Below, piece by piece: positions 14,340 through 14,893 of a stretch of 14,893 bases of DNA. Position 1 is the stretch's first letter. Every line of letters starts with the position of its first letter. The stretch comes from Clostridiales bacterium oral taxon 876 str. F0540 (GTDB lineage Bacteria; Bacillota; Clostridia; Clostridiales; Clostridiaceae). A program made the position numbers and the translations under genes. The notes below the pieces were generated by a model. That model searched no databases. It had not been told where the DNA came from and worked only from the letters and a program-made list of their open reading frames with translations. The stretch covers positions 1 to 14,893 of the forward strand of contig KE993474.1 of NCBI GenBank assembly GCA_000466585.1, in the 5' to 3' direction.

Positions 14340-14369
14340 TAAAAAAATAAAGAGTGAATCTTTTCACTC
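14340..14369 (-). terminator. Terminator at the end of the 114-aa orphan
   Basis: GAGTGAA (14352-14358) and TTCACTC (14363-14369) form a 7-bp stem with a 4-nt loop. On the minus strand TTTATTTTTTT follows. The first arm begins within the TGA stop codon of the orphan gene. Confidence 0.85.
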
Positions 14370-14712
14370 ATATCATAGCCCAACTATTTCTACTAATTTC
14401 ATTAAATTTGCTTATCCTTTGTAAAACTTTAAACTTATTCCCCATATAAAATAATGGTATGCCCAAAACTTCACAACCGCCAATCATCATTTCTCTATTC
14501 AATATATCATTTATGCTGTAAAAATAGTTATGTTCTTCTCCACAAAGCGGGCAATGTACTCTTATATTAATCTCTCTGTTTCTATTTAAACTTATTTTAA
14601 ATCCCGAAAATTTTTCATTTAAGCTTTCAAGTTCAAATATAGAAATGTCTTTCATATCGTATTGTCCTAATCCATTCTTTAAAGCAAAACTTATATCTGT
14701 ATTGAGCAGCAT
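14368..14712 (-). CDS. Hypothetical protein with C-x2-C-x3-H motif
   Basis: Not recognised. The product is 114 aa, soluble, with no signal peptide or membrane segment. The centre has HCPLCGEEH (53-61): C54, C57 and H61, with H53 and C80 nearby, could bind zinc, but no second full knuckle is seen. The C-terminus is basic and ends in SWAMI. The ATG is preceded by a strong AAGGAGG. It forms a one-gene unit: a terminator overlaps its stop and its own upstream region carries a sigma-H-like promoter and a Spo0A-box-like site, hinting at expression on entry into sporulation or stationary phase. It lies upstream of rho. It could be a small DNA- or RNA-binding or regulatory protein; that is inference. 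Confidence 0.8.
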   Translation of the reverse strand: MLLNTDISFALKNGLGQYDMKDISIFELESLNEKFSGFKISLNRNREINIRVHCPLCGEEHNYFYSINDILNREMMIGGCEVLGIPLFYMGNKFKVLQRISKFNEISRNSWAMI

Positions 14713-14766
14713 TTTATCCCTCCTTCTAAAGTTTATAGAGGTTTATATTATTTTCTTCACTTAATA

Positions 14767-14793
14767 ATTCTATTAAATTTAATAAAATCCTTC
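14767..14793 (-). promoter_or_regulatory. Sigma-H-like promoter of the 114-aa orphan
   Basis: Minus strand: GAAGGATTT (14793-14785) fits the -35 pattern RWAGGAnnT. A 13-nt spacer leads to AGAAT (14771-14767), fitting the -10 pattern HGAAT. From memory the AGGA-to-GAAT spacing of 21 nt equals that of B. subtilis spoVG. Start near 14760, leader about 48 nt. Confidence 0.5.
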
Positions 14794-14830
14794 AAAAAAA
14801 ATGATATTTTTTGTCTAAAACTAATAATTT

Positions 14831-14843
14831 AATTCGACAAAAT
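14831..14843 (-). promoter_or_regulatory. Spo0A-box-like site
   Basis: Minus strand TTTTGTCGAATTA contains the full TGTCGAA core (14833-14839) of the Spo0A box. A degenerate second copy, TGTCTAA (14812-14818), lies on the plus strand closer to the promoter. Both sit 20-50 bp upstream of the sigma-H-like -35. Confidence 0.45.
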
Positions 14844-14862
14844 AAAAAAAATCCCTTTCGGG
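14842..14862 (-). terminator. Weak or truncated terminator at right edge
   Basis: Minus strand CCC-GAAA-GGG (14862-14853) is followed by ATTTTTTTT. The U-run is strong but the stem is only 3 bp and its upstream arm runs straight into the edge repeat at 14863. It looks like the 3' half of a terminator for a gene beyond the window. Confidence 0.45.
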
Positions 14863-14892
14863 TACTGCTGTTGCATTAACCCAATAAAAAAT
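14863..14892. repeat. Right copy of 30-bp edge inverted repeat
   Basis: Exact reverse complement of bases 1-30, pointing outward like the left copy. It directly abuts the GGG of a truncated terminator stem. Only one base remains after it before the window ends. See the left copy for interpretation. Confidence 0.75.
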
Positions 14893-14893
14893 A

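Noticed and set aside
1..14893. Composite transposon carrying cargo genes
   Set aside because: The repeats at the edges suggest it, but the content is syntenic housekeeping DNA with no cargo-like genes; contig ends at repeats explain it better.

Overview
This window is low-GC Firmicutes chromosome, most likely Clostridium sensu stricto. The A+T-rich intergenic DNA, the strong Shine-Dalgarno sites, a thiolase closely resembling clostridial ThlA, and the gene order all point there. From memory, the string rho / rpmE / tdk / prfA / prmC / sua5 (ywlC) / ywlE / rpiB / upp / mnaA is a core block shared with Bacillus and Clostridium. It is housekeeping DNA, and I see no complete mobile element, CRISPR array, rRNA or tRNA. 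Everything is on the minus strand except rpmE.

Reading in the direction of transcription (right to left): the right edge holds a small orphan gene (14368-14712) with a possible zinc-binding motif and a sigma-H/Spo0A-like upstream region. Next is rho (12708-14192), which converges on rpmE (12478-12687) and shares a bidirectional terminator with it. A divergent spacer of about 400 bp separates rpmE from a long cluster: tdk, a DUF1385 membrane protein, prmC, prfA, a two-TM unknown protein, a ZIP metal transporter, sua5 and a YwlE-type phosphatase. That cluster ends at a terminator overlapping the last codons of ywlE. A two-gene unit follows, rpiB-upp. Then comes a three-gene unit, dCMP deaminase - tagO - wecB, with its own promoter and terminator. 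Last is thlA, with a near-consensus promoter and a leader of about 150 nt.

The genes fall into themes. Translation is covered by RF1, its methylase PrmC, L31, and Sua5 for t6A tRNA modification. Nucleotide salvage and pentose supply is covered by Tdk, dCMP deaminase, Upp and RpiB. TagO and WecB/MnaA start surface polysaccharide or teichoic acid synthesis. Rho acts in transcription termination, a YwlE-like enzyme in protein dephosphorylation, and ThlA in acetyl-CoA condensation.

The most notable non-coding signals are these. (1) An exact 30-bp inverted repeat lies at the two window edges, pointing outward, probably the ends of repeat/IS copies where the sequenced segment stops. (2) A hairpin in front of the ZIP transporter would bury its Shine-Dalgarno. 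(3) The 114-aa orphan has a sporulation-type upstream region. Start codons were re-chosen wherever ribosome-binding sites contradict the longest reading frame (thlA, wecB, dCMP deaminase, ywlE, ZIP, prfA, rpmE, rho). Functional calls rest on motif recognition by eye; no database search was run.
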